In this document: positions 8,459-17,045 of the stretch, in pieces | Layout: every line of letters begins with the position of its first letter | Numbering within the stretch: position 1 is the stretch's first letter | From: Pseudomonadota bacterium | Lineage (GTDB): Bacteria > Pseudomonadota > Alphaproteobacteria > Rhizobiales > Beijerinckiaceae | Direction of reading: 5' to 3' | Length of the DNA stretch: 55,036 nucleotides | Assembly: GCA_023386155.1 (NCBI GenBank) | Contig: JAEWKH010000057.1 | Location: 1 to 55,036 of the forward strand | Translations under genes and position numbers: made by a program | The notes under the pieces: generated by a model | The model's database searches: none | What the model was told of the DNA's origin: nothing | The model's input: the letters and a program-made list of their open reading frames with translations, nothing else

Positions 8459-8917
8459 TCAGGCGCCGCAGCGCACGTAGACAAAGGTCCCATAACGCCG
8501 GTCCGCATCCGGATCGACGAAGCGCATTGTCATGAGCTTGTCGGTCGCCGAGAGAATCTCCCGATCCTGCGGATCGCCCGGAGGCGCCTCGAAACCGAGA
8601 TAGGTTCTGCCCGCCGTATCGCCCTTGAGCCTGAGCTCATAGAGCTTCGGATCGTCCGCGACATGCATCATCACGCCGTCGGTCGGCCCCTTGGCGATCC
8701 TGTAGGGCTGGCTGCATTGAGCCCGCGCCTCCCGCTCGGTCCTCGGCCGATCCTTGTCGACATGAAACGATGCGACGCCCCACTGGCCGATCAGGCGTTC
8801 CCGCGCGAAGGCCGCGGGGGCCTCGGCATTGGCCGCTGCGGATGACGTACTGCCCGACGTGGTGCATCCGGCCAACGCCAGCGCACCGATGGCGCCAATG
8901 ACGGACGCAAGATGCAC
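8459..8917 (-). CDS. Putative lipoprotein of unknown function
   Basis: A 152-aa protein with a lipobox (LALAGC) about 18 residues after the proposed GTG start (8917). The mature part has a low-complexity TSGSTSSAAANAE linker and a compact domain with two Cys (RAQCSQPY and the C-terminal VRCGA) that could form a disulfide. The sequence GQWGVASFHVDK and its strand pattern suggest a small beta-sheet domain, but I do not recognise the family. The start is uncertain: an in-frame ATG at 9034 would add 39 residues but has no ribosome site. The stop lies 28 bases before the start of the L,D-transpeptidase on the same strand, so a cell-envelope operon is likely. Confidence 0.62.
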   Translation of the reverse strand: MHLASVIGAIGALALAGCTTSGSTSSAAANAEAPAAFARERLIGQWGVASFHVDKDRPRTEREARAQCSQPYRIAKGPTDGVMMHVADDPKLYELRLKGDTAGRTYLGFEAPPGDPQDREILSATDKLMTMRFVDPDADRRYGTFVYVRCGA

Positions 8918-9317
8918 TTCCCGAGGACGGCAAGCGCCTTGCGATCTTCCAGGCAAGAGCAAGGGCCCGCCATCTTGTCTTCGCGTTTCCTGCGCTGCGC
9001 TCCGCAATTCGGCTGACACGTTCAGCTCCTGCATCGTGGACGAGACCATGTGGGTCCGGCGACGGACAAGCGTTCGGCCAACGAAGGTTTTCCCTCCGTG
9101 TACCGCATGCACTTGCGGGTGATATCGTCCGCGAGGTCCGCTTCCCCGTACCCGGAATTCATTCTTCTTGGGCGGGACGATAGTATGAGCCCAAAGACGC
9201 TTGCGCTTGACAATTCGGGATAATCGCTTGGCACTTCGGGACACGGAGACCGCTTCCTCGACCCAGTGGCCGACGTCCCACGTCTGGAAGAGCGCATCGT
9301 GCGAGGTCACGAGGAGG
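8918..9317. other. Gene-poor stretch before the lipoprotein gene
   Basis: Four hundred bases with no firm gene. A 46-codon minus-strand frame at 9162-9022 (start MNSGYGEADL) has a weak AAGAAG site, but its composition is unconvincing. The edge near 9291-9306 resembles half of the CTAG palindrome family (AGCGCATCGTGCGAGG). Confidence 0.3.
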
Positions 9318-9860
9318 TCAAAGAATCCCCTTCAGCCGCAGCAGCCCCAGGGTCGCCACCGTCGCCGCGTCCTTGATGGTGCCGTCCGCGATCATCGCCA
9401 GCACCTCGTCGAGCGGGAAGGCGCGGCTCACCATGTCCTGCTCGGTCCGCTCGCGGAGCGCCTCGCCCGGCCGGAGGCCTTGCGCGAGATAGATGTGGAA
9501 GCCCTGGTTCGAATGCCCGTAGCACTCGAACAGGTGCCCCACATGCAGCATGGCCTGCGCGGTCAGCCCGGTCTCCTCGGCGAGTTCGGCGCGGGCGAGT
9601 TCCAACGGATCGGTGCCGGGAGCATCCTCCCAGGAGCCCTGCGGCAGTTCCCAATAGCGGCCCCGCACCGGATAGCGGTACTGCTCCACCAGGTGGATCA
9701 CGCCGTTCTCGACGGGAGCGATGATGGCAAAGTCGGTCTTCTCGACGACACCGTAGATGCCGGGCGATCCGTCGCGACGGACGATGGCGTCCTCCCGCAC
9801 GCGCATCCAGCGGTTCTCGTAGACGATGCGTGTTCCCGTCGTCCTGATATCGGGCTCCAT
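9318..9860 (-). CDS. NUDIX hydrolase (ADP-ribose pyrophosphatase-like)
   Basis: A 180-aa NUDIX enzyme, predicted to cleave nucleotide-sugar or ADP-ribose diphosphates. The NUDIX box appears as GSWEDAPGTDPLELARAE then LAEETGL; the usual Arg-Glu before the box helix is Ala-Glu here, while the EExGL end is intact. Flanking strands (AIIAPVENGVIHLVEQYRY, WELPQGS) match the ADP-sugar pyrophosphatase subgroup. ATG 9860 follows GGGGGGAACC, which favours it over the in-frame start at 9902. The terminator-like hairpin of the upstream oxygenase gene lies just beyond, so it may have its own promoter. Confidence 0.85.
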   Translation of the reverse strand: MEPDIRTTGTRIVYENRWMRVREDAIVRRDGSPGIYGVVEKTDFAIIAPVENGVIHLVEQYRYPVRGRYWELPQGSWEDAPGTDPLELARAELAEETGLTAQAMLHVGHLFECYGHSNQGFHIYLAQGLRPGEALRERTEQDMVSRAFPLDEVLAMIADGTIKDAATVATLGLLRLKGIL

Positions 9861-9879
9861 GGTTCCCCCCGGCAAGCAA

Positions 9880-9902
9880 ATGGCCGGGCGGAACCCGGCC
9901 AT
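9880..9902 (-). terminator. Terminator-like hairpin after the 2OG oxygenase gene
   Basis: ATGGCCGGG (9880-9888) and CCCGGCCAT (9894-9902) form a perfect 9-bp stem with loop CGGAA. On the minus strand it is followed by TTTGCTT. It is also a member of the ATGGCCGG hairpin repeat family seen at 20720, 35556 and 41454. Confidence 0.45.
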
Positions 9903-9937
9903 CGCTTATACACCAAGCGCCACGCGCCGCAGGAGGA

Positions 9938-10561
9938 TCAGCGTCCGAAAATTCCCTTGAAGACCTGGGCCAGCTTGTTGTGCTTCTTCTTGCGGTCCAC
10001 GTCGGCCTGGCTTCTCACCCAGGCGACCTGGACGACGCGGCGCTCGCCGGCGAAGGGCAGATGGCCGTGCCAGGAATTGTCCGCGCGCAGGAAGGCGAAC
10101 ATGGTGCCCATGGTGGGCGGCACTTCGAGCTTGTAGCGGTCGTAGTTCTTCTCGTCGTAGAGAACGCGCAGGCGGCCGCCGCTTTCCTGCTCCCACTCGT
10201 CGTTCATGTAGACCAGCATGGTCATGACCTTGGACGGGCCATCCGTGTGGATGGCGCCGTATTTCGGCTGCGACTTCTTCATGATGGTGGTCAATCGGGG
10301 AAAGGAATGCAGGTCGATCCCGAACGTCTTCGACAGTTCCTCGGTCAGCTCGGGCCCCTCGAGCTCGTCGATGAGCTGCTTGAAGCGCCCTTGAAGCCCG
10401 ACCTCGTCCACGGTCAGGTAACCGGGCTTGTCGATGGCCGGAAAGTCCCGCCGCAGGTCATCGATCCTGTTCTGCTTCAGGAAGTTGGAGGCAAGGACGT
10501 AGTTATAAGGTTCGCTGGAACGCTCGGCGGTGCGAACGGCTGTGAGATCGATCAGCTCCAC
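9938..10561 (-). CDS. 2-oxoglutarate/Fe(II)-dependent oxygenase
   Basis: A 207-aa double-stranded beta-helix hydroxylase. Iron ligands appear as His105 and Asp107 (AIHTDG) and His165 (NSWHGHLPF), with an Arg pair at 174-175 (GERR) placed to bind 2-oxoglutarate. Segments such as LVYMNDEW and GGRLRVL are typical of prolyl-4-hydroxylase-like family members. The C-terminus is strongly basic (DRKKKHNK). It is a single gene between ppx and the NUDIX gene on the same strand. The substrate cannot be told from sequence; similar bacterial proteins act on small molecules, polysaccharide or proteins. Confidence 0.83.
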   Translation of the reverse strand: MELIDLTAVRTAERSSEPYNYVLASNFLKQNRIDDLRRDFPAIDKPGYLTVDEVGLQGRFKQLIDELEGPELTEELSKTFGIDLHSFPRLTTIMKKSQPKYGAIHTDGPSKVMTMLVYMNDEWEQESGGRLRVLYDEKNYDRYKLEVPPTMGTMFAFLRADNSWHGHLPFAGERRVVQVAWVRSQADVDRKKKHNKLAQVFKGIFGR

Positions 10562-10663
10562 AGGACCTCCCCGCCGTAGCGTTACTTACAGCCCCACAAG
10601 CTAACGCAGCGTCACTTTCTGTAAACCCTTATCCCCCCAGACTTTCCGACGCAGTCGCGGCTC

Positions 10664-12184
10664 TCACGCGATCTCGACCACTGGGTCCATGTTGAGCAGC
10701 TTGCCCAGGGCTCGAAGGCGACCGGTCAGGCGCTCGTTGGCGAGCGGCTCCAGATGGGCGGGAAGCTGCAGCACGATCTGGCTGCCGCGGGCCGTGAGCG
10801 GGGCCTGCGGCAGCACCCCTTCCATGGCGACCGAGACCGGATAGGCGATGCGCATCAAGGCCGCGAGCAGGCGGGCGCGCTCCAAGAGGCGGGGACCGGC
10901 GAGGGATTTGATGCGCGAGCTCACCTTGTCCGGCGAGAGTCCCTCGTGCCGGAAGAAGATCGACAGGGCGAGATAGGCGCGGCCCGGATGGTCGAGCCCC
11001 GCGAAGGCCCCGTAGGCGATCAGGTTGAGGCTCTGCTCGCCTCGGTAGTCGGGATGCGCGCGCCAGCCGATATCGGCCAGCAGGCAGGCCGCGTGGCGCA
11101 GGCGGGTCTCCCTCTCCGTTTCCGGAAGATTAATGCTCCGGATGAAGGCTTCCGTCCATTCGGACAGCTCCACCCCGTGGCGGGGCGAGCGGGAGCGCAG
11201 CAGGTTGAGGTCGCCGGCGGCCGCGAGCAGCGGATCGCGCTCGCGGGTCTCGGGATCGAGCTGGTCGAACAGCACGCCCTCGCGCACCCCGAAGGCCGAG
11301 ATGGCGACCTCCTTCGGCTCGCCGAGGCGGATGATCTCCTGCAGCACGATGGCGCCATAGGCGAGCAGCGGACGGCGGGCCTCGGAGATGCTCTCGATAT
11401 CCTTCAGGGTCTTGGAATCGGCCCCCTCGACGAGACGCAGAAAATCGAGCCCGTCATCGGGATCGATGACGTAGCCGTGCATCACGTGCAGGGGATAATC
11501 CCGCGCCGCCTGATGCAGCCGCGCCAAGGCGCGCCACGTGCCGCCGACCGCATAGAAGGTGCGTCCGTGCAGGCTTTCGAGATGCTCCGGGGCGCGCTCG
11601 AGCGCCTCGCGCACGATCCTCTGCGCCTTCCGCAGGGAGCCGCCGCTCACGTCCTGCAGGGCGAGGCCGCCCAAGGGCATGGTCACCCCCTGCCCGACCT
11701 GCGAACCCTGCACGTCGACCAGCTCCAGGCTGCCGCCGCCCATGTCGCCCACGAGGCCGTCCGGCTCGTGGAAGCCGGCGATGACCCCGAGCGCGGATAC
11801 CCGCGCCTCCTCGGCGCCGGAGAGCAGGCTGATCGGCCGGCCGCAGGCCTCGGCGGCCGCCTGCAGGAAGGCGGGCCCGTTGGTGGCATCGCGCGCCGCC
11901 GCGGTGGCCAGCACGAAGACCTCGGACACGTTCATCGTATCGCAGAGGACGCGGAACCGGGCGAGCGCGCGAAGCGCCCGGTCCACGGCCTCGTCGTCAA
12001 GGCGGCCGGTGGTCGCGACATGGCGCCCGAGTCCGCACAGGACCTTCTCGTTGTAAATCGGCGTGACCGCGCGGGAGAGCCCCTCATAGGCCACGAGGCG
12101 CACGGAGTTGGACCCGATATCGATGATGGCGACGGGAAGGCCGAGCTTGAGCCGCCCGGGAGCCTCGGAGCTGAGGGCCGGCAT
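10664..12184 (-). CDS. ppx: Exopolyphosphatase / Ppx-GppA phosphatase
   Basis: A 506-aa enzyme that releases phosphate from polyphosphate, and in some members removes the 5' phosphate of pppGpp. The actin-like ATPase fold begins at IIDIGSNSVRLV (phosphate-1 motif). The second glycine-rich motif is GDMGGGSLELVD and the catalytic Glu region is SGAEEARVSA. A C-terminal HD-like helical domain contains LRHAACLLADIGWRAHPDYR. The start ATG 12184 lies one base after the ppk stop, so ppk and ppx are translationally linked; a longer start (12244) would overlap ppk by 59 bases. Pairing the synthetic and degradative enzymes of polyphosphate is common in alphaproteobacteria. Confidence 0.92.
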   Translation of the reverse strand: MPALSSEAPGRLKLGLPVAIIDIGSNSVRLVAYEGLSRAVTPIYNEKVLCGLGRHVATTGRLDDEAVDRALRALARFRVLCDTMNVSEVFVLATAAARDATNGPAFLQAAAEACGRPISLLSGAEEARVSALGVIAGFHEPDGLVGDMGGGSLELVDVQGSQVGQGVTMPLGGLALQDVSGGSLRKAQRIVREALERAPEHLESLHGRTFYAVGGTWRALARLHQAARDYPLHVMHGYVIDPDDGLDFLRLVEGADSKTLKDIESISEARRPLLAYGAIVLQEIIRLGEPKEVAISAFGVREGVLFDQLDPETRERDPLLAAAGDLNLLRSRSPRHGVELSEWTEAFIRSINLPETERETRLRHAACLLADIGWRAHPDYRGEQSLNLIAYGAFAGLDHPGRAYLALSIFFRHEGLSPDKVSSRIKSLAGPRLLERARLLAALMRIAYPVSVAMEGVLPQAPLTARGSQIVLQLPAHLEPLANERLTGRLRALGKLLNMDPVVEIA

Positions 12185-12185
12185 G

Positions 12186-14504
12186 TCAGCGCTGCCCGCG
12201 CTTCGCGAGCGCCTTCGGACTGGAGGTCTTGAGGGATTTGCCACGGCCCGACAGACTCGGATTGGTCATGAAATACTTGTGTGCGTTGAACGGCTCCTCG
12301 CCCTTGGCCAGCACCACCCGCTGGCTCGAGCCGTCGGGAAGGACCGTCCAGCTCTGCTCGTTGTCGAGGAGGTTCGCGAGCATGATCTGGTCGAGCACCT
12401 GCTGGTGCACGGTCGGATTGAGGATCGGCATCAGCGCCTCGACGCGCCGGTCGAGATTGCGCGACATGAGGTCGGCGGACGAGATGTAGACATGCGCCTT
12501 CGGGTTGGGCAGGCCCTGCCCGTTGCCGAAGGCATAGATGCGCGTGTGCTCCAGGAAGCGTCCCACGATGGACTTGACCCGGATGTTCTCCGACAGGCCC
12601 TTGATGCCGGGCCTCAGGCAGCAGATTCCGCGCACGATGAGATCGACCTGCACGCCCGCTGCGCTCGCGTCGTAGAGCGCGTCGATGATGTCGGCATCGA
12701 CAAGCGCGTTGCACTTGCACCAGATCGCGCCGGGCCGCCCCGCCCTGGCATGGGCCACCTCCTCCTCGATATGCTGGAGCAGGCGCTTTCTCAGAGTGAG
12801 CGGCGAGACCGCCATGCGCTCCAGTTCGGCGGGTTCCGCGTAGCCCGTCACGAAGTTGAAGATGCGCGACACGTCCCGGCCGATCACCGGATCGGCGGTG
12901 AAGTAGGACAGGTCCGTGTAGATGCGCGCGGTGATCGGATGGTAGTTGCCCGTGCCCACATGGCAATAGGTGATGAGCTGGCTGCCCTCGCGGCGCACGA
13001 TCATCGACAGCTTCGCGTGCGTCTTCAATTCGATGAAGCCGAACACTACCTGGGCGCCGGCGCGCTCCAGGTCGCGGGCCCAACGGATATTGGCCTCCTC
13101 GTCGAAGCGCGCCTTGAGCTCGACGAGGGCGGTGACCGACTTGCCCGCTTCGGCCGCCTCCGCGAGCGCGGCCACGATGGGGGAATCCGACGAGGTGCGG
13201 TAGAGCGTCTGCTTGATCGCCACCACGTTCGGATCCCGCGCGGCCTGGCGCAGGAACTGCACCACCGCGTCGAAGGATTCATAGGGGTGGTGGACGATGA
13301 TGTCCTTCTCGCGGATCGCCGCGAAGCAATCGCCGCTGTGCTCGCGGATGCGTTCGGGGAAGCGCGGATTGTAGGGCTTGAACTTGAGGTCGGGACGCTC
13401 CAGCGCGACGAGTTGCGACAGGTCCCGCAGGCCCATCATGCCCTCGACGACGAAGACCTCGTCGTTGGAAACCTCCATTTCCTCGGCCACGAAGAGGCGC
13501 AGGTCCTCGGGCATCGCCGCCTCGACTTCGAGCCGGATCACGCTGCCGCGGCGGCGCTGCTTGAGCGCCGTCTCGAACAGGCGCACCAGGTCCTCGGCCT
13601 CTTCCTCCACTTCGATATCGGAATCGCGGATCACGCGGAATGCGCCCTGCCCCTGCACCTCGTAGCCGGGGAACAGGCGGCTCGTGTAGAGCACGATCGT
13701 CTGCTCGAGCGCGATGAAGCGGGTCGCGCCCGTCTCGGCGAAATCCGGCAGGCGGATGAAGCGCTCGGCGCGCGACGGCAGGCGGATCAGCGCGTTCAGA
13801 ACCTTGCCGTCGCTCTGGCGCACCAGCTTCAGGGCGATGGAGGAGCCGAGATTGGGAATGAACGGGAAGGGATGCGCCGGATCGATGGCGAGCGGCGTCA
13901 GCACCGGGAAGACGTGGTTGAGGAAGTAATCCTCGAGCCAGGAGGCCTCCGCCTTCGTGAGCCCCGCCCCCTCGGTGAGGACGATGCCCTCCTCCAGGAG
14001 CGCATCCCGCAATTCGCGCCAGCGCCGCTGCTGATCCGAGGCGAGGTGGGAGACGGCGACCGCGATCTTCGACAGCTGCTCCTGCGGAGTGAGCCCGTCC
14101 TGCGAGGCGGCGGCGATGCCCGAGCGCACCTGGCCGATCAGGCCCGCGACGCGGACCATGAAGAACTCGTCCAGGTTATCGGCCGAGATCGACAGGAAGC
14201 GCAGCTGCTCCAGGAGCGGATGGTTGCGGTTCGACGCCTCCTCGAACACCCGGCGATTGAACTGCAGCCAGGACAGTTCCCGGTTGATGAAGCGCTGGGG
14301 GAACTTCCGCAGCACCGCGCCGTCGAGCTCGATATCCGGCGGCGCCTTCGGCAAGGGAGCCTCGCTGACGGTCTCCACCTCTTTCAGGGCAATCGCACTG
14401 CGCACGTCGATCTCCGCCGCTTCCTTCTTCGGCGACCGTCTTGCCCTGGGCTTCGTGACGGTTTCACGACGGTTCGATAACGCGGCGTCAGTGTCGTGCT
14501 TCAC
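12186..14504 (-). CDS. ppk: Polyphosphate kinase 1
   Basis: A 772-aa kinase that reversibly builds polyphosphate from ATP at the membrane. The N-terminal and helical domains (RFINRELSWLQFNRRV, SADNLDEFFMVRVAGL) are canonical. Two phospholipase-D-like C-terminal domains carry the autophosphorylated His in TYCHVGTGNYH (around residue 512) and the second conserved His in LEHTRIYAFGNG. The first 40 residues form an extra basic, low-complexity tail (TKPRARRSPKKEA), longer than in enterobacterial enzymes. Its ATG overlaps the hda stop (ATGA), so it follows the DnaA-inactivation factor in one transcript; ppx follows. Confidence 0.96.
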   Translation of the reverse strand: MKHDTDAALSNRRETVTKPRARRSPKKEAAEIDVRSAIALKEVETVSEAPLPKAPPDIELDGAVLRKFPQRFINRELSWLQFNRRVFEEASNRNHPLLEQLRFLSISADNLDEFFMVRVAGLIGQVRSGIAAASQDGLTPQEQLSKIAVAVSHLASDQQRRWRELRDALLEEGIVLTEGAGLTKAEASWLEDYFLNHVFPVLTPLAIDPAHPFPFIPNLGSSIALKLVRQSDGKVLNALIRLPSRAERFIRLPDFAETGATRFIALEQTIVLYTSRLFPGYEVQGQGAFRVIRDSDIEVEEEAEDLVRLFETALKQRRRGSVIRLEVEAAMPEDLRLFVAEEMEVSNDEVFVVEGMMGLRDLSQLVALERPDLKFKPYNPRFPERIREHSGDCFAAIREKDIIVHHPYESFDAVVQFLRQAARDPNVVAIKQTLYRTSSDSPIVAALAEAAEAGKSVTALVELKARFDEEANIRWARDLERAGAQVVFGFIELKTHAKLSMIVRREGSQLITYCHVGTGNYHPITARIYTDLSYFTADPVIGRDVSRIFNFVTGYAEPAELERMAVSPLTLRKRLLQHIEEEVAHARAGRPGAIWCKCNALVDADIIDALYDASAAGVQVDLIVRGICCLRPGIKGLSENIRVKSIVGRFLEHTRIYAFGNGQGLPNPKAHVYISSADLMSRNLDRRVEALMPILNPTVHQQVLDQIMLANLLDNEQSWTVLPDGSSQRVVLAKGEEPFNAHKYFMTNPSLSGRGKSLKTSSPKALAKRGQR

Positions 14505-15193
14505 TCGCTCTCATCCGTTTCCTGTGTGGCCCCTAGGATCTCCGCCGCGATGCCTCGGGACACGCGGCGCCCCCGGCTCAGGGCCTCCCTGTCGAGGAGC
14601 GCCACAAGCTCGGAGGCCTTCGCCAGCGACCGTTCGATCCGCAGGGCAATATAGTCGACAACGGAGGTGTCGACCACGAGTTGCCTGTCGACAAAAAGCT
14701 TCACCAGGACGGCCTTGAGCAGCGCATCGTCCGGCGCCTCGAGTGAAACGCTCGGCGCCAGCCGCAGACGCGACAGGAGATCGGGCGTGCGCAGGCCCCA
14801 GCGATCGGGCGGCGTCTCGCTCGTGATCAGGAGCGAAGCCCTCTTCTCGCGGGCGAGGTTCAGGAGGTGGAACAGGGCCGACTCGTCCCGCTCTCCCCGG
14901 TCCATGTCCTCGATGGCGAGCGCGCCGTTCGAGACGAGATGCGGGACAAGGGCCTGGGTGATCCCGGAGGCGTCGATGGTCCAGGCATGGGCGTTCGTCG
15001 CCCAGATGGAGGCGAGATGGCTCTTGCCGCTGCCGCGCGGGCCGACGAGGAGAAGGATCGTGTCGGGCCATTCGGGCCAGCTCTCGATGAGGCCGTAGGC
15101 CTGCTCGTTCGACGGGCTGACCAGGAAGTCCTCGGCGCCGAAACGGGGATCGAGCGGCAGATCGAAGGCGAGCTGCTTGGGCGCCTCACGCAT
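14501..15193 (-). CDS. hda: Hda-like DnaA-family regulator of replication initiation
   Basis: A 230-aa AAA+ protein of the DnaA/Hda type. With the sliding clamp it stimulates ATP hydrolysis by DnaA after initiation. The clamp-binding motif is near the N-terminus (QLAFDLPL, residues 7-14). Walker A GPRGSGKSHL (51-60) and Walker B region ALAIEDMDRG follow. The C-terminal lid helices resemble DnaA domain III, and DNA-binding domain IV is absent, as expected for Hda. The 5' end overlaps the perM stop by eight bases and the 3' end overlaps ppk by four. This hda-ppk linkage is familiar in Rhizobiales. Confidence 0.9.
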   Translation of the reverse strand: MREAPKQLAFDLPLDPRFGAEDFLVSPSNEQAYGLIESWPEWPDTILLLVGPRGSGKSHLASIWATNAHAWTIDASGITQALVPHLVSNGALAIEDMDRGERDESALFHLLNLAREKRASLLITSETPPDRWGLRTPDLLSRLRLAPSVSLEAPDDALLKAVLVKLFVDRQLVVDTSVVDYIALRIERSLAKASELVALLDREALSRGRRVSRGIAAEILGATQETDESE

Positions 15194-16301
15194 CGAGATC
15201 GACCCTCCCGGGCTCGACCTTCGGCTTCAGGATCACCGGCTCCGAGCCGCGATAGAATGGGCTTGCCAGATACTGGCGCAGGGCAAAGCGCGCGATGACC
15301 CCGACGGCCGCGGCGAGCGGCACAGCCAGGAGCAGCCCGACGAAGCCGAACAGGGCGCCGAAGGCGACGAGGGCGAACATGAGCCAGACCGGGTGCAGGC
15401 CGACGGAATCCCCCACCAGCTTCGGCGACAGGATGTTGCCCTCCACGAACTGGCCGAAGATGAAGATGCCGAGCGTCGCCGCGATCATGGTCCAGTCCGG
15501 CCAGAACTGCACGATGGCGACGCCGACCGACAGGATGAGGCCGGTGAGCGAACCCACATAGGGGATGAAGCTCAGGATGCCCGCCATCATGCCGATCAGC
15601 GCGCCGAAATTGAGCCCGATCAGGGCGAGGCTCACCGCATAGAAGGTGCCGAGGATCAGGCAGACCAGGGCCTGGCCCCGGACGAAGCCCGCGATGGCCC
15701 GGTCGATGTCGTAGGCGATGGCCCGGATCGTGTCCCGGTGCTTCATCGGCATCCAGGAATCGACGGTCCGCACCATACGGTCCCAGTCGACCAGCATGTA
15801 GAAGGCCACGACCGGGGTCACCACCAGCAGGGAGAAGATGCCGAGGAGGGCCTGCCCGCCGGACCATAGCCCCTGCAGGAAGGCGGTGATCCAGGCGATG
15901 CCCTGGCTGATGAGATTGCCCACGGAGGGCGGCGCCGCGGGCAGCGCATCCTCCAGCCCGAGCTTCTGAATCAGCGGGCCGATCTGCTGGGCGCCCAGCT
16001 CCTGAAGCCTCGTCACGTAGCCGGGGAGCCTTTCCACGAAGGCGGCCACCTGCTGTGCCGCGAAGGGCACGAGGATCATGAGGCAGAGGATGAAGACCAG
16101 GACGAACAGGACGAGGATCAGCAGGCTCGCGCCCAGGCGTCCGACCCCGATCTTCTGCAGGCGGTCGGCCAGCGGGTCGAGCAGGTAGGCCACCGCGAAG
16201 CCCGCCACGAAGGGCAGGAGGATGCCGCGCAGGACGAACAGCAGCAACACCGCAACGACGAGCGCCGCAATCCAGAATCCGATCTGCCGTTGGACCGTCA
16301 T
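15186..16301 (-). CDS. AI-2E family (PerM/TqsA-type) membrane transporter
   Basis: A 371-aa integral membrane protein. Hydrophobic segments lie near the N-terminus (two helices, LVVAVLLLFVLRGILL and following), then a soluble-facing helical stretch (QVAAFVERLPGYVTRLQEL), then a cluster of helices in the C-terminal half (FYAVSLALIGLNFGALIG, VGSLTGLILSVGVAIVQF, LFGFVGLLLAVPLAAAVG). This is the layout of the AI-2E exporter family, whose members move quorum molecules, ions or unknown substrates. It sits between a CDP-alcohol transferase gene and hda, overlapping hda by eight bases, so it is part of the same leftward operon. Substrate unknown. Confidence 0.88.
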   Translation of the reverse strand: MTVQRQIGFWIAALVVAVLLLFVLRGILLPFVAGFAVAYLLDPLADRLQKIGVGRLGASLLILVLFVLVFILCLMILVPFAAQQVAAFVERLPGYVTRLQELGAQQIGPLIQKLGLEDALPAAPPSVGNLISQGIAWITAFLQGLWSGGQALLGIFSLLVVTPVVAFYMLVDWDRMVRTVDSWMPMKHRDTIRAIAYDIDRAIAGFVRGQALVCLILGTFYAVSLALIGLNFGALIGMMAGILSFIPYVGSLTGLILSVGVAIVQFWPDWTMIAATLGIFIFGQFVEGNILSPKLVGDSVGLHPVWLMFALVAFGALFGFVGLLLAVPLAAAVGVIARFALRQYLASPFYRGSEPVILKPKVEPGRVDLDA

Positions 16302-16330
16302 CGGTACTCCATACCCTGCAATTCTGGCCT

Positions 16331-16861
16331 TCAGGTGGTCATGTGCCGCAGCCAGCCCCCGAGATAGGCACCGGCCGAGGCTATGGTCAAGGTCGCGACC
16401 AGCACCATGGCAACATCCTCGAGCCCGGCGAGTTCAGCCCCGAAGGCATTGGCGGCGAGCGCAAAGGCCGCGAAGGCGATCTGCGCCCCCGTGTTCAGCT
16501 TGCTGACGAGGAGCGGCTTGATCTCGACCGGGCGGCTCATGACCCAGGACAGGAGCACCGCCGTCACGATCATCGCGTCCCGGGACACGACCACGATGGC
16601 GAGCCAGCTCGGGATCGCCCCCACGATGGCGAGCGTCACGTAGATCGAGACCAGCAGGGCCTTGTCGGCGATGGGGTCGATATAGGCCCCGAACTCGCTC
16701 CGCATGTCGAATTTTCGCGCGATGAACCCATCGATGGCGTCGGATACCCCCGCGATCACGAAGAGCACGAAGGCGGTGCTCCACCGCTGCTGCATGATCA
16801 TGACGATCACGAAGGGCACGATGATCAGGCGGCCGATGGTGATGATGTTCGGAATGGTCAT
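16331..16861 (-). CDS. CDP-alcohol phosphatidyltransferase
   Basis: A 176-aa membrane enzyme that transfers a phosphatidyl group from CDP-diacylglycerol to an alcohol, most likely in phosphatidylglycerol or cardiolipin synthesis. The family signature DG-x2-AR-x8-G-x3-D-x3-D is complete: DGFIARKFDMRSEFGAYIDP followed by IADK. Five to six hydrophobic helices fill the remainder. The start is ATG 16861 (MTIPNIITIGR, the usual family N-terminus); the longer frame to 16975 is basic and unlike the family. It is first in the leftward operon with perM, hda, ppk and ppx, divergent from purM. The exact acceptor alcohol is not decided by the sequence. Confidence 0.87.
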   Translation of the reverse strand: MTIPNIITIGRLIIVPFVIVMIMQQRWSTAFVLFVIAGVSDAIDGFIARKFDMRSEFGAYIDPIADKALLVSIYVTLAIVGAIPSWLAIVVVSRDAMIVTAVLLSWVMSRPVEIKPLLVSKLNTGAQIAFAAFALAANAFGAELAGLEDVAMVLVATLTIASAGAYLGGWLRHMTT

Positions 16862-17045
16862 CGGGCCGATGATGGCCGGTCGGGCGGCGGAGTTCAATCG
16901 CCGGGGCGGAAGGTGGGGATAAGATCGTTCCTTGCCGTTACGGCCGGAATGGATCCGGGGACAGCGGCAGGGCAATTCGCAGAATGCAAAATCCCTTGCC
17001 TCCCGCCCCCTCTCGCCTTACTGCCCCCTCAACACGGGGTGAGCC

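Noticed and set aside
12108..14480. A 790-codon plus-strand frame
   Set aside because: Antisense shadow of ppk; no motif and shadow-type composition.
16862..17045. A purine riboswitch before purM
   Set aside because: No conserved aptamer core was seen; only divergent promoters fit in this gap.
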